Shown: positions 1 to 10,603, numbered from the stretch's first letter. The stretch is 64,000 nucleotides of DNA from Paraflavitalea pollutisoli (GCF_029360705.1 NZ_JARKMX010000002.1:558001-622000); one strand, 5' to 3'. The notes: a model not told the origin generated them from the sequence alone. Program-made: numbers and translations.

Positions 1-40
1 ATAATATTAAGCTTGTCTTAAAATTTTAATACCTCGCAAA

Positions 41-106
41 GACAGGTGAGATCGCCAAAAAGCCCGTTGGGCGATCATTATGAGCAGGTTGTGGTGTTCG
101 CCTGTC
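41..106. repeat. Nested inverted repeat
   Basis: Outer arms GACAGG (41-46) and CCTGTC (101-106) enclose inner arms GATCGCC (50-56) and GGCGATC (70-76). It could form a small branched RNA or DNA structure. There is no U-tract next to it and no gene to assign it to. Confidence 0.4.
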
Positions 107-274
107 AGAAAACGGCCCCATGTCTCGCGGGATGGCCGGCACCCTTTCACCCACTTGCCTTGATATTGCCTAAACATGGTCTTCTAAGGGGCGTACTCCA
201 GGCAGGTACGTGAAAGGGTACAGACAGTGTTCAGACTATAACCAGCGGATCGCGACCGGATCTACACCCAATCT

Positions 275-318
275 GAGACCCGGCACCAGCTCGGCAGGAC
301 CTCGGCATGAGCTCGGCA
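275..318. repeat. 11-bp tandem repeat array, 4 units
   Basis: Four consecutive 11-mers are visible: GAGACCCGGCA (275), CCAGCTCGGCA (286), GGACCTCGGCA (297) and TGAGCTCGGCA (308). The second half of the unit, nCTCGGCA, is conserved and the first half varies. The same 11-bp period, with unrelated unit sequences, recurs between 45770 and 46209. Confidence 0.75.
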
Positions 319-597
319 GTAAATCACACATGCTGAAATTATATATTTGTTATTAACTGATAATAGGCAATTTGGTAGCAGTCCAGGTCCCTTGAAGGGG
401 TATGCTATACAAGGTGCGGAAAACAGGTTCATGGCTGGTCAAAGCGCCATCGAAATGGAAGCCTGGTTTGCTGAAGACATCGTTGCCAGGTCTGGCCCTC
501 AAAAAAATAGCGATAGCATACCTGACCTGGCTGAGAACAAAGTGGGTGGGTGAGGCCCCAAGTAGTGATAGCGCACCAGATTTGGCGGGTGCAGGCA

Positions 598-626
598 TAA
601 AAAAAGAGCAACCCCGGGGGCTGCTC
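598..626 (-). terminator. Intrinsic terminator of msrB
   Basis: Arms GAGCA (606-610) and TGCTC (622-626) close a GC-rich inner stem. Seven A on the plus strand (599-605) give a U-tract on the minus strand. It lies just downstream of the msrB stop. Confidence 0.75.
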
Positions 627-651
627 TCTACTTGAATCCTATTCCTTTATT

Positions 652-1242
652 TTATTCTTCGCTCTTCTTGTGCTGCTCGTTGTATTTCGTTTCAGCATCT
701 TTTGCTTTTTCGAAATCGAGCACTACGCCATTGATGCAATAGCGGAGACCTGTGGGCGGTGGACCATCTTCAAATACGTGCCCCAGGTGCGCCTTGCAGC
801 GTCCGCATTCGACTTCGGTGCGGGTCATGCCGTGCGAATTGTCGGGCAGGTAGATGATGCTGGTTTTGCTGATCGGCTGGTAGAAACTGGGCCATCCGCA
901 ACCACTTTCAAATTTCGTGTCACTTTTGAACAGCGGGTTGCCGCAGGCTGCACAGTAGTACGTGCCTACTTCCTTTGAATGCTCAAAGGCACTGGTGCCG
1001 GGACGTTCGGTACCCTTCATACGGGCAATATAGTATACGTCTTCGGGTAGTACTTTCTTCCATTCCGCGTCGGTCAGGGCCACTTTTGACGAGTCTGTCC
1101 GGGAATAGACGGGATTGGTGGAGTCTTTTTTGGTATTATTATTCATAGCTTCTTTTTTCGGGGCTGGTGTCTGCGAATAGGAGCATTGCTGCAAAAGGGT
1201 TGCCAGTAATGCGATGCAGATATAACGGATGTATAGTTTCAT
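652..1242 (-). CDS. msrB: Peptide-methionine (R)-S-oxide reductase, exported
   Basis: MsrB reduces the R epimer of methionine sulfoxide in oxidised proteins. The SelR domain covers roughly residues 55-185. Zinc ligands are visible as two CxxC pairs (C97/C100 and C146/C149), the family motif CGWPSF is at 115-120, and the catalytic cysteine is C169 in RYCING. The first 20 residues are a hydrophobic export signal ending in LLQQC, a poor but possible lipobox, so the enzyme probably works in the periplasm or as a lipoprotein repairing envelope proteins. A low-complexity Asn/Lys/Asp linker (about 28-52) separates signal and domain. It is transcribed alone, divergently from adk, and followed by its own terminator. 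Confidence 0.93.
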   Translation of the reverse strand: MKLYIRYICIALLATLLQQCSYSQTPAPKKEAMNNNTKKDSTNPVYSRTDSSKVALTDAEWKKVLPEDVYYIARMKGTERPGTSAFEHSKEVGTYYCAACGNPLFKSDTKFESGCGWPSFYQPISKTSIIYLPDNSHGMTRTEVECGRCKAHLGHVFEDGPPPTGLRYCINGVVLDFEKAKDAETKYNEQHKKSEE

Positions 1243-1257
1243 ATGTACCTATTATAA

Positions 1258-1265
1258 CAAAACTA
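1258..1265 (-). promoter_or_regulatory. Promoter -7 box for msrB
   Basis: Read on the minus strand this is TAGTTTTG, an exact TAnnTTTG box, 15 nt before the msrB start. No matching -33 TTTG was found at 19-21 nt. Confidence 0.45.
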
Positions 1266-1410
1266 CGTAACAAGGGTTCGTTGGGGATTGGCCGGCGCGT
1301 GGACCGGCTCACAACTTAACATTTTCTTTTCTACTAAGGAAGGGGTGATTTTCTCACCGTTTTTTAACCAGAATCATAAGGTTGTTAAAGGATTTTTAAA
1401 GGTCTTCCTT

Positions 1411-1418
1411 TATATTTG
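1411..1418 (+). promoter_or_regulatory. Promoter -7 box for adk
   Basis: TATATTTG matches TAnnTTTG exactly and lies 28 nt before the adk start. The nearest TTG upstream (1382-1384) is too far for an ideal -33. A small hairpin with a T6 run (1344-1365) lies upstream and may end a transcript entering the gap. Confidence 0.45.
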
Positions 1419-1446
1419 TCCATTCATTAAGTGAAGTAAGTCAAAC

Positions 1447-2022
1447 ATGTTCAATCTTATTTTATTTGGCCCTCCCGGTAGCGGTAAGGGTACGCAGTCG
1501 GAGAAACTTATTGATAAATATGGCCTTCTCCACCTCAGTACAGGTGATTTGCTGCGTAAAGAGATTGCTAATCAGACCAAACTGGGCCTGGAAGCAAAAA
1601 GCTTTATGGACAAAGGACAACTGGTTCCGGATGCAGTAGTGATCGGCATGATCAACTCCGCCCTGGAAGCCAATCCCGCCGCCAAAGGTTTCTTATTTGA
1701 TGGTTTCCCCCGTACGGTGGCCCAAGCGGAAGCCCTGGACAACCTGCTGGCCAGCAAAAATTCCGGCATCTCCATCGTGTTGGCTTTGGAAGTAGACCAG
1801 GAAGAACTGGTAAAGCGGATCCAGATCCGTGGCCAAAGCTCCGGCCGCAGCGATGACTCCGATCCCAATGTGATCCGCGCCCGTCTCGTAGAATACGAGA
1901 ACAAGACCGCTCCCGTTGCCGGACATTATGCCGGTGTTGGTAAAGTGGTGTATGTAAAAGGCGTAGGAACGATCGATGAGATCTTCCAGTCGCTTTGCAG
2001 GCAGATCGACTCCCGTAAATAA
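1447..2022 (+). CDS. adk: Adenylate kinase
   Basis: Adk interconverts ATP + AMP and 2 ADP in the cytoplasm and sets the energy charge. The P-loop GPPGSGKGT is at residues 8-16, followed by the AMP-binding segment STGDLLR and the family motif DGFPRT. At 191 residues it is the short form: the LID is a small loop without the four zinc cysteines found in long Gram-positive enzymes. This length is common in Bacteroidota. The start is placed at the only ATG in front of the P-loop. It is a single-gene unit with a -7 box upstream and two hairpins downstream. Confidence 0.97.
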   Translation: MFNLILFGPPGSGKGTQSEKLIDKYGLLHLSTGDLLRKEIANQTKLGLEAKSFMDKGQLVPDAVVIGMINSALEANPAAKGFLFDGFPRTVAQAEALDNLLASKNSGISIVLALEVDQEELVKRIQIRGQSSGRSDDSDPNVIRARLVEYENKTAPVAGHYAGVGKVVYVKGVGTIDEIFQSLCRQIDSRK

Positions 2023-2024
2023 GT

Positions 2025-2092
2025 ATTGGTCGCCCCCGGTCGACCAATCGATATACTCAAAAGGCTGCAGCGCAATTGCACTGCAGCCTTTT
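2025..2092. terminator. Terminator region between adk and esterase gene
   Basis: Two hairpins follow adk. The first has arms ATTGGTCG (2025-2032) and CGACCAAT (2041-2048). The second, stronger one has arms AAAAGGCTGCAG (2059-2070) and CTGCAGCCTTTT (2081-2092). The A and T ends of the second suit termination on both strands for the two convergent genes. Confidence 0.8.
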
Positions 2093-2139
2093 GGCTTTTG
2101 ACTGGAGTTGGTCGCCCCACGCAACTTGCCGCTCCTCCC

Positions 2140-3849
<1,710 letters not shown>

Positions 3850-3984
3850 TGCAGGTAGTTTTCTGCTACAAAAGTTACTGATTATTACCAAGAAAGCAGT
3901 GCATGGGCTTTAACAATGCTTTTGTAAACGAAAGGCGCAGCCAGCCATCTATTACAGTATAAAACAAAATGGAGGAAACAAGTT

Positions 3985-4431
3985 ATGAAAAAGCTCTTTA
4001 CACTCGCCGCGATCCTGATTGGTTTTAGTGTTGCATCTTTTGCTGCCGATCGTCCGAAGAAGGGAAAAATCTCCGTGACCAGTGCCAGCAATACGACCAT
4101 CTTTGTTAAGATCGATGGTAAGAACTATAACATGGGTCGAAATGATTTTGTGCTAGACAATATCAAAGCCGGTAACCACCGCGTAGAGATCTTCAAGATC
4201 GAAAGAGGCGGTTTCTTAGGAAAGTCCCGCACCAAAGTGATCTTCAGCAACAATATTTTCGTGGCGCCCGATCAAATGGTGAACCTGAATGTGAACAGGA
4301 ATGACTATGTAGTAGTGCGGAAGTCAGGTGGCAACGGCTACGATCGTGATGACAGGTGGGGCCGTGACCGGGATGGAGACCATGACTATGGCCGTCGCGA
4401 CGACAACCGTGGTGGAGACCGTAAATGGTAA
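3985..4431 (+). CDS. Small secreted basic protein, unknown function
   Basis: A 148-residue protein with a clear Sec signal peptide (residues 1-20, cut after SFA). The middle (25-105) is beta-rich, with a segment like surface-anchoring PEGA-type repeats (residues 35-60, DGKNYNMG then AGNHRVEIFK). The last 35 residues are low complexity, rich in Asp, Arg and Gly. A purine-rich GGAGG lies about 10 nt before the ATG, unusual here. No specific family was recognised. It is probably periplasmic or at the cell surface. It is convergent with the next gene and shares its terminator. Confidence 0.7.
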   Translation: MKKLFTLAAILIGFSVASFAADRPKKGKISVTSASNTTIFVKIDGKNYNMGRNDFVLDNIKAGNHRVEIFKIERGGFLGKSRTKVIFSNNIFVAPDQMVNLNVNRNDYVVVRKSGGNGYDRDDRWGRDRDGDHDYGRRDDNRGGDRKW

Positions 4432-4459
4432 CCTGCAAGAAGTTTTGTTAGGATGATTG

Positions 4460-4498
4460 AACTCCCGCTGCCTGCTGGCAGTGGGAGTTTCTTTTTTA
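4460..4498. terminator. Shared terminator of convergent genes
   Basis: Arms AACTCCC-G-CTGCC (4460-4472) and GGCAG-T-GGGAGTT (4477-4489) form a long stem, followed by a T-run on the plus strand that overlaps the stop codon of the minus-strand gene. Confidence 0.8.
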
Positions 4499-4951
4499 GT
4501 ATACGGCGCCGTAATCGGCTTTGATGGTCACTTCGGTGTATTTTCCTTTCTCTACAGCAACGGGGGCAATGTTATTCTTGTCATCGAACATGTTGGCGTA
4601 AAACAGGTTGTCCTTTTTGACGAAGAGGGAATAGTTACCCGGCGGCAACTTTACCTTGAAATTTCCCGTTTTATCAGCCTTTACCGTTTTCACCAGCCTG
4701 GTATGGATCGCTTCGTAGAAGGCAGGCGTGGCAGGCTTCACCTGGGAGAGATTGGTAAGCTCGTAGATATACAAAGTGGTTTGAAAAGGCTGTGGAACGC
4801 TGGCCGGTTCGCCAGGTGATGGCATCTGGTTGCCCTGTATCCGGTAAATAATTCCCCGGATACCCGCCTTTTTACAGAAAAGGCTCGTATATGAAGTTAG
4901 GAATATAAGTAAGGGCAGTAATAACAATGGTTTTACCAGCTTTTTGACCAT
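4496..4951 (-). CDS. Envelope protein with carboxypeptidase-regulatory-like domain
   Basis: A 151-residue protein with an N-terminal hydrophobic signal (residues 5-25). The signal ends in TSLFC, a weak lipobox that may anchor the protein as a lipoprotein. The remainder looks like one beta-sandwich of the carboxypeptidase regulatory type, with the pattern ADKTGNFKVKLPPGNYSLFV. Such domains often serve as surface or carbohydrate-binding modules in Bacteroidota. No catalytic residues are apparent. It is a single gene; the exact family is uncertain. Confidence 0.65.
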   Translation of the reverse strand: MVKKLVKPLLLLPLLIFLTSYTSLFCKKAGIRGIIYRIQGNQMPSPGEPASVPQPFQTTLYIYELTNLSQVKPATPAFYEAIHTRLVKTVKADKTGNFKVKLPPGNYSLFVKKDNLFYANMFDDKNNIAPVAVEKGKYTEVTIKADYGAVY

Positions 4952-5037
4952 AATCGGACAGTTTATGACTAAATTTAGGTGACTTTCGTATTTAAAGTAA
5001 TTTCAACTATCGTTTCTTACCCAACAGCTAAAACTTT

Positions 5038-8000
5038 ATGCCTACGCGGAAATTTGTACCTATCCTCCTTTTACTGTCAGGATTAAGTGCCGGTGTAGTA
5101 GCACAAACCACTACGCGCACCAACGAGCTACGGCTGGCAGCAGTAGAGGAAGCTAAGAAAGAAAAAGCGTTAACCCTCCAATTGCAACGACTGGCCCGGG
5201 AAAAAAACTGGCCACTCTCTTTCAAAAACAAGTTTGGAGAAGAAGTTGTATTGACGGGCGTAGACGCTAAAGGTTATCCGTTGTATACGAGTACCGAGAG
5301 CAACCTCAATGCCGCCAATACCATTGGCACCAGTAAGGTGTGGGCCAATGGAGGCCTGGGCTTTTCGCTGTCGGGCGCTACGGCCAATATGAAAGGTAAG
5401 TTGGGGGTGTGGGATGGTGGACGGGCCAGGCCCACCCATGTGGAACTGAACGGCCGCATAAACAACAAAAATGCCACGGTGGCCATCAGCGATCATACCA
5501 CACACGTGTCAGGCACCCTCATCGCTTCGGGCGTCAATCCCCAGGCCAAGGGCATGTCATATGGCGCCCAGGAACTGATCGTGTACGACTTTAACAGCAA
5601 TATATCCGAGATGGCGGGTGAGTTGGCTTCCGGCATGCTGATCTCGAACCACTCGTACGGCACCATATCTGGCTGGTATTACAACAGCGGTGTGAGCCCG
5701 GCCCGGTGGGAATTCCGTGGACAGGCTGGTACTACCGAGGATTATAAATTCGGCTACTACAACAGCGAAGCAAAAAAATTTGATTCCCTCTCTTACCTGG
5801 CGCCCTACCATTTGATCGTGAAATCGGCCGGTAATAACCGCAACCAGAACGGTCCCGCCGTAGGCGCCAATTACTGGCGTTATAATAGTGATGGTTCGAT
5901 GGCCGACGCTGGCCCCCGCCCGGAAGGCATCTATAGCAATAATGAATACGACATCCTGCCCACTTCATCAACCGCCAAAAATATCCTGACGGTAGGCGCC
6001 ATCGAGGCGATCCCCTCTGGTTATAGCCAACCTGCCGATGCGGTTATATCCGACTTCAGCAGTTGGGGGCCTACAGATGACGGGCGTATCAAACCCGACG
6101 TCGTGGCCGATGGTGTCAACCTGTATTCATCGATCGGCACCACCGACAATGCCTATGCTATCTACAGCGGTACGTCTATGGCATCGCCCTCGGCGGCGGG
6201 CTCCCTGTTTTTATTACAGGAACAATATTCAGCACTCCATAGCGGTACGTTCATGCGCTCTTCCACACTCAAGGCGGTCGCTATCCATACTGCCAATGAA
6301 GCAGGCCCCAGCGCAGGTCCCGATTATAAATTCGGGTGGGGGGTACTCAATATTGGCAATGCGGCCAAATTGATCAGCGGTGCCAATACCGGCAACAAAG
6401 TCGAGATCCGGGAAAGCACACTGTCCAGCGGACAGCCCGTGAGCTTTGATCTGGTGGCCTCCGGCAATGGAGAATTACGCGTTACCCTGGCATGGACCGA
6501 CCCCGAAGGTATACCGCACCAGGAGTCTATCGACGTCACCACGCCCAAACTCATCAATGACCTGGATATCCGGGTAACGCGGGGCTCCATCACCTATTTG
6601 CCCTGGGTAATGGATCCTGGTACGCCAACTGCTGCTGCCACCCGTGGCGATAACAAAATCGACAATGTAGAGCAGATCGTGATAACGGATGTAGAACCGG
6701 GTGCAAGCTATAGAGTGACTGTTTCCAATAAAGGAACCCTGGCGCGTGGCCCCCAGGCCTATTCGCTCATCCTGAGCGGCGTGGGTGGCGCTGTTTATTG
6801 CAATACCTCGAAACCCACCACGGCCAACGGCGCACGTATCGACAGTGTATCATTCGCAGGTATCCAGCACCAAACCGATCCAGGTTGTCTGGGCTATAAT
6901 AATTTCACGTCTATCACCGGTTCCGTCCAGGCCAACACGACGATTCCTATTTACGTTCGTGTAAACAGTTGCACCCCCGGAGCCGTCGACAAGATCGTCA
7001 AAGCCTGGATCGACCTGAACGGCGATGGCGACTTTACCGATGCCGGTGAATTGCTGGGTACCAGCTCCATCATCAATGGTGATGGCGTGTACAATACAAA
7101 TGTCACCATCCCTGCTGGTGGCGTAGCAGGCACGTTCAGTGTACTGCGCATCATCGTACAGGAAACTTCAAACGCCAATGATGTAGTGCCTTGCGGGCCT
7201 TATAGCAAAGGTGAAACACAGGATTTCCGGATTCGTTTTGCTGCGCCTGCCAACGATGCAGCGATTACGGCTTTTGTATCGCCCATCAGCCCCTCCTGCA
7301 CCGACGGCGCCCAATACGTGACGGTACGTTTCCGCAATTTCAGTACGTCTGCCAAGGCCAACTTCACGCTGACCGGTACCGTCAAGGACGGCTCAACCCT
7401 GATACAAAATCTATCCGGCAGTTTTGTGCCATCGGTAGCGGCATCCGGCGAAGTGGAGTATACCTTCCAAACACCTTTCGCGGCAGTAACTGGTAAAACC
7501 TATACCATCACGGCCAAAGTCTCCATAGCCGGCGACCAGGATCCCTCCAACGACGAATTGACCACCACAGTGGTGATCAGTCCTACGCCAGCCAATCCCA
7601 TAGCGAGTGCGGAAGTGTGTAACAATGCCAGTGTGTTGTTCAACGCCACGAATGCCGGCAACGATGCCATGCTGTGGTATGAAACAGCCAATTCTACCAG
7701 CCCTGTTGCTGTGGGCAACCCAGCCACCACGGCGTATAAAGCATCTGTGGGCACTTATTATGTAGCCCGCAATGACCTGGACGGAAAAGTAGGTCCTGCC
7801 ACCAAGAATACCCTGGGCGCCGGCACTTACAGCACTGGCAGCGGGTTCTTCCTTAAATTCTCAGCAGGCCTGCCACTCACGATCGAAACCATCCGGTTGT
7901 ATGTAGGCAATCCCGGCAAAGTGACCATCACAGTAGGCAAGTTTGGCGCCTGGACCAGTGGTACAGGTTATAATTATACCCCCATTTCAAGTACCACGCT

Positions 8001-8814
8001 GGTGGTGCAGGCCTCCAGAACCACCCCAGGACAAACAGCCGACGACCCCAATGATCAGGGCACGGTGTATACCGTCAACTTGCCTGTTCCCGAGGCGGGC
8101 ACAGATTATATATTACAAGCACAATTGTCAGATGGAGCTACGCTGTTTAGGAACACCAGTGTGGCCACCAACCCGTATCCTTTCTCTCTGGGTTCGGTGT
8201 TTTCCATTACCGGTAACAGCAATGGCGGCAATACCAGCCCGGATGCGTATAAATCCGTGTACTATGCTTTTTACGATATGCGGGTGCAGCTGAATGGCTG
8301 TCCCAGTGCCCGGGTACCTGTGGTACCGACGGTCAATGCGATACCGGTGATCACGCTGACGGGTAATCGGTTTACCAGCAGTGTTGCTACCGGCAATCAG
8401 TGGTATGTAAACGGCAATGAAATTCCCGGTGCTACCGGTCAAACGCATGATGCTACTGAAAGCGGCGTATACAAGACCATTGTCAGGTCGCCGTTGGGTT
8501 GCGAGTCGGTGTCGAACGAGATATCACATGGAGTGACCGGCATTCCCAATATCGATCCGGCAGAGATTGGATTGAAGGTAATGCCGAACCCCAATAATGG
8601 CCGGTTTACGCTCGACTTTACCGTGAGCCGTAAGGCAGACCTGGGTATCACGATCGTGAATGCGATCGGGCAACGGGTATTCACCAGCCGTACGCCTGGC
8701 TTTATTGGTCGCTACAACCAGGTGGTCGACGCAGGCAAGCTGACGCCTGGCGTATACCTGTTACAATTACAGCACGACAATAAGAGCTACCTGAAAAAGC
8801 TGTTTATACAATAA
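5038..8814 (+). CDS. T9SS-secreted subtilisin-like serine protease
   Basis: A 1258-residue secreted multidomain protease. Order: signal peptide (1-22), short pro-region, peptidase S8 domain (about 115-440), a proprotein-convertase-like beta domain (about 455-580), a GEVED domain (about 640-720, with DLNGDGDFTDAGE), CARDB/Ig-like domains, and a T9SS type A sorting domain (about 1180-1258) with MPNPNNGRF and GVYLLQL. The catalytic triad is visible: D126 in GVWDGG, H153 in DHTTHVSG (first His, where Gly is usual next), S380 in SGTSMASP, with oxyanion N266. It should cross the outer membrane by the type IX system and act outside the cell on proteins. It stands alone and ends in a strong terminator. 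Confidence 0.92.
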   Translation: MPTRKFVPILLLLSGLSAGVVAQTTTRTNELRLAAVEEAKKEKALTLQLQRLAREKNWPLSFKNKFGEEVVLTGVDAKGYPLYTSTESNLNAANTIGTSKVWANGGLGFSLSGATANMKGKLGVWDGGRARPTHVELNGRINNKNATVAISDHTTHVSGTLIASGVNPQAKGMSYGAQELIVYDFNSNISEMAGELASGMLISNHSYGTISGWYYNSGVSPARWEFRGQAGTTEDYKFGYYNSEAKKFDSLSYLAPYHLIVKSAGNNRNQNGPAVGANYWRYNSDGSMADAGPRPEGIYSNNEYDILPTSSTAKNILTVGAIEAIPSGYSQPADAVISDFSSWGPTDDGRIKPDVVADGVNLYSSIGTTDNAYAIYSGTSMASPSAAGSLFLLQEQYSALHSGTFMRSSTLKAVAIHTANEAGPSAGPDYKFGWGVLNIGNAAKLISGANTGNKVEIRESTLSSGQPVSFDLVASGNGELRVTLAWTDPEGIPHQESIDVTTPKLINDLDIRVTRGSITYLPWVMDPGTPTAAATRGDNKIDNVEQIVITDVEPGASYRVTVSNKGTLARGPQAYSLILSGVGGAVYCNTSKPTTANGARIDSVSFAGIQHQTDPGCLGYNNFTSITGSVQANTTIPIYVRVNSCTPGAVDKIVKAWIDLNGDGDFTDAGELLGTSSIINGDGVYNTNVTIPAGGVAGTFSVLRIIVQETSNANDVVPCGPYSKGETQDFRIRFAAPANDAAITAFVSPISPSCTDGAQYVTVRFRNFSTSAKANFTLTGTVKDGSTLIQNLSGSFVPSVAASGEVEYTFQTPFAAVTGKTYTITAKVSIAGDQDPSNDELTTTVVISPTPANPIASAEVCNNASVLFNATNAGNDAMLWYETANSTSPVAVGNPATTAYKASVGTYYVARNDLDGKVGPATKNTLGAGTYSTGSGFFLKFSAGLPLTIETIRLYVGNPGKVTITVGKFGAWTSGTGYNYTPISSTTLVVQASRTTPGQTADDPNDQGTVYTVNLPVPEAGTDYILQAQLSDGATLFRNTSVATNPYPFSLGSVFSITGNSNGGNTSPDAYKSVYYAFYDMRVQLNGCPSARVPVVPTVNAIPVITLTGNRFTSSVATGNQWYVNGNEIPGATGQTHDATESGVYKTIVRSPLGCESVSNEISHGVTGIPNIDPAEIGLKVMPNPNNGRFTLDFTVSRKADLGITIVNAIGQRVFTSRTPGFIGRYNQVVDAGKLTPGVYLLQLQHDNKSYLKKLFIQ

Positions 8815-8834
8815 CGACTATTCATCCACATAAT

Positions 8835-8877
8835 AAAGGGGGTGTATCAACAAATTGCTACGCCCCCTTTTTATTTT
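8835..8877 (+). terminator. Terminator of the subtilisin gene
   Basis: Arms AAAGGGGGTGTA (8835-8846) and TACGCCCCCTTT (8859-8870), one G-U pair, followed by TTATTTTT. Confidence 0.85.
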
Positions 8878-8892
8878 TGAAACAGGTTGTTG

Positions 8893-8943
8893 TACGCTGG
8901 CCGATGACTTCATCGCCATTGCTTGTGCAAGTCACCGATCAAG
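8893..8943. repeat. Decayed partial copy of the htrA-like gene
   Basis: About 50 bp here match 9029-9081, inside the PDZ-coding part of the neighbouring protease gene, in the same orientation and at roughly 80 percent identity by eye. Both carry an ACGCTGnCCGAT block followed by CTTCATCGC. It looks like a remnant of a tandem duplication of the gene's 3' end. Confidence 0.55.
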
Positions 8944-8961
8944 TTGACAGGCTTCCCGTTC

Positions 8962-9951
8962 TTATTTCATTTGACCGGGGATTACCGTGATCGTCATTTT
9001 ATGACCACCCCGCAATACCTGCATGGGCGTACGCTGACCGATCACTTCATCGCTGAGTTGCTGGTGCAGGTCATCGACCGAAGACACCGACTTGTTGCCA
9101 AACCCTACGATGATATCTCCATTGCGCAGTTCATTGTTGTACACAGGTCCGTCGGCCACGATCTCATATACGTATACGCCTGCCTGGTTGGTGAGCTTGT
9201 TGGCCGCACGCATCCGTTCCGTCAGGGTAACCGACTGGCCGGCGATACCCAGCCAGGCCCTTTTTACTGCTCCATGAATGATGAGCTTACCCGCTACATA
9301 AGCGGCGAGGTTGGAGGATACGGCGAAACAGATACCATGTGCGGTGGGGATCATGGCGGTGTTGACACCAATCACCTGTCCGAATGAGTTGACGAGCGGC
9401 CCGCCGGAATTGCCGGGATTGAGCGACGCATCGGTTTGAATGATGTCATCGATGAGCCGTCCATTGGTGGCGCGCAGGGTTCTGCCGAGCGCGCTTACTA
9501 CACCGGCGGTTACGGTGTGCTGCAGCCCAAGCGGGTTGCCGATGGCAATAGCGATCTGGCCGGGCTGTAGCTGGGCCGAGTCGGCAAAGTGAAGGGCCCG
9601 GAGATTGGTTTCATAGATCTTGAGCACCGCAATGTCAGTGGATGGGTCGGCTCCTTTTAGCTCGGCCGTGACCAGCCTTCCATCGGCGAGTGATGCTTTG
9701 ATGGAGGTAGCGTTTTCAATCACGTGGTGATTGGTCACGATAAACCCATCGGAAGATATGATGAAACCCGAACCACTGCCCGGCAAGAGACGTTCCTGCC
9801 GGGTTTGGCGATCCAGTACTTTTTTGGTGACCTGTATATGCACTACGGCATCGGCAATGGTATTGACGACCCCGGTGATGGTCTTCGAATAAACGTCGAG
9901 CAGGTCAGCATCGTTGTGCTGTACCAGCCGAACCGGTGTTGTTGTTTCCAT
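8962..9951 (-). CDS. HtrA/DegP-like serine protease with PDZ domain, no signal peptide
   Basis: A 329-residue trypsin-fold protease of the HtrA family. The catalytic triad is intact: H76 in TNHHV, D106 in STDIAVLK, S182 in GNSGGP. One PDZ domain follows (about 232-329). Typical bacterial DegP/DegS proteins have an export signal or membrane anchor. Here the N-terminus is polar (many Thr, Gln, Asp) and no signal is seen in frame upstream, so the enzyme is probably cytoplasmic. Its job may be protein quality control, but the substrate is unknown. It is a single-gene unit. A decayed copy of its 3' part lies just downstream. Confidence 0.88.
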   Translation of the reverse strand: METTTPVRLVQHNDADLLDVYSKTITGVVNTIADAVVHIQVTKKVLDRQTRQERLLPGSGSGFIISSDGFIVTNHHVIENATSIKASLADGRLVTAELKGADPSTDIAVLKIYETNLRALHFADSAQLQPGQIAIAIGNPLGLQHTVTAGVVSALGRTLRATNGRLIDDIIQTDASLNPGNSGGPLVNSFGQVIGVNTAMIPTAHGICFAVSSNLAAYVAGKLIIHGAVKRAWLGIAGQSVTLTERMRAANKLTNQAGVYVYEIVADGPVYNNELRNGDIIVGFGNKSVSSVDDLHQQLSDEVIGQRTPMQVLRGGHKMTITVIPGQMK

Positions 9952-10079
9952 ACCGGTTATCCGTCAAACTTGTGACCAATCGCATTTGCTGACAGGCTGG
10001 CCGGGCCCTTCGCTATTCCGGGAGCCTGACGGCCAGACTTATGAAGGGCTGGCAGGTATTCCGGTAGGGAATCTGCCAG

Positions 10080-10550
10080 TTAGGGTTGCTTTAACAAAGA
10101 GTCGGCCCGGTTCAAGGCCCCGAGGATCTGGTCTTTTACCAAGGTAACTTTCACCTTCTCCGACTCAAGGTATTGCGGGCGCAGGGGTTCGTTGCCTTTG
10201 GCAGAATCGTCTTTGTATTCCTCCATCCAGGTATTCATGCCTTTATCGGCCGCCGCGAGGTCGGCTTTCAGGGAGCTCAGTGCCTGCAGGTATTGTTTGT
10301 CTTGTTTGGCAACCGGTAGCTTACCGATGCTGTCTTCCCGCTGTTGTAGCTGGCCGATGCATTTACGCAGGCGGCCAATTTTGGCCATGCCTACATCATG
10401 TCCTTCCATGACTGCGTGGTGCAGGGAATCTTCTTTGCTGACGGGCGTATCGCCAAAACCATCCTTGCGACCAGCCTCGGTGGGGGCATCGTTGCAGGCT
10501 GCCGTCATGATACAGGCGATAGCCACGAATAATCTTATCCTTTTATGCAT
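10080..10550 (-). CDS. Small lipoprotein with helical domain
   Basis: A 156-residue putative lipoprotein. The signal ends in the good lipobox TAAC with C19 as lipidation site. The mature part is polar and helical, with a heptad-like stretch (about 50-110, IGRLRKCIGQLQQRED) suggesting coiled coil. It resembles small Chitinophagaceae lipoproteins that are sometimes loosely named viral A-type inclusion proteins; the function is unknown. It is divergent from paaZ. A TATTTTTG box (10587-10594, minus) gives a leader of about 30 nt. Confidence 0.7.
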   Translation of the reverse strand: MHKRIRLFVAIACIMTAACNDAPTEAGRKDGFGDTPVSKEDSLHHAVMEGHDVGMAKIGRLRKCIGQLQQREDSIGKLPVAKQDKQYLQALSSLKADLAAADKGMNTWMEEYKDDSAKGNEPLRPQYLESEKVKVTLVKDQILGALNRADSLLKQP

Positions 10551-10586
10551 AATTCTTTGTATTTAATTGTAGGTTGTAGTATAACA

Positions 10587-10594
10587 CAAAAATA
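10587..10594 (-). promoter_or_regulatory. Promoter -7 box for the lipoprotein gene
   Basis: Reads TATTTTTG on the minus strand, an exact TAnnTTTG box, 36 nt before the start. It lies back to back with the paaZ promoter. Confidence 0.45.
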
Positions 10595-10603
10595 CGTTGC
10601 CTG

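Larger units (their letters stand above)
1..651. other. Non-coding left-edge region
   Basis: No convincing gene is seen. Open frames on both strands between about 347 and 635 overlap each other, lack family motifs and have no signal peptide, so they are judged spurious. The region holds a nested inverted repeat (41-106), an 11-bp tandem array (275-318), an imperfect direct repeat (about 508-537 and 561-590) and the terminator of msrB at its right end. Confidence 0.6.

Noticed and set aside
347-635. Open frames of 60-81 codons on both strands
   Set aside because: They overlap each other in several frames, have no motif or signal and lie in repeat-rich DNA; judged spurious.
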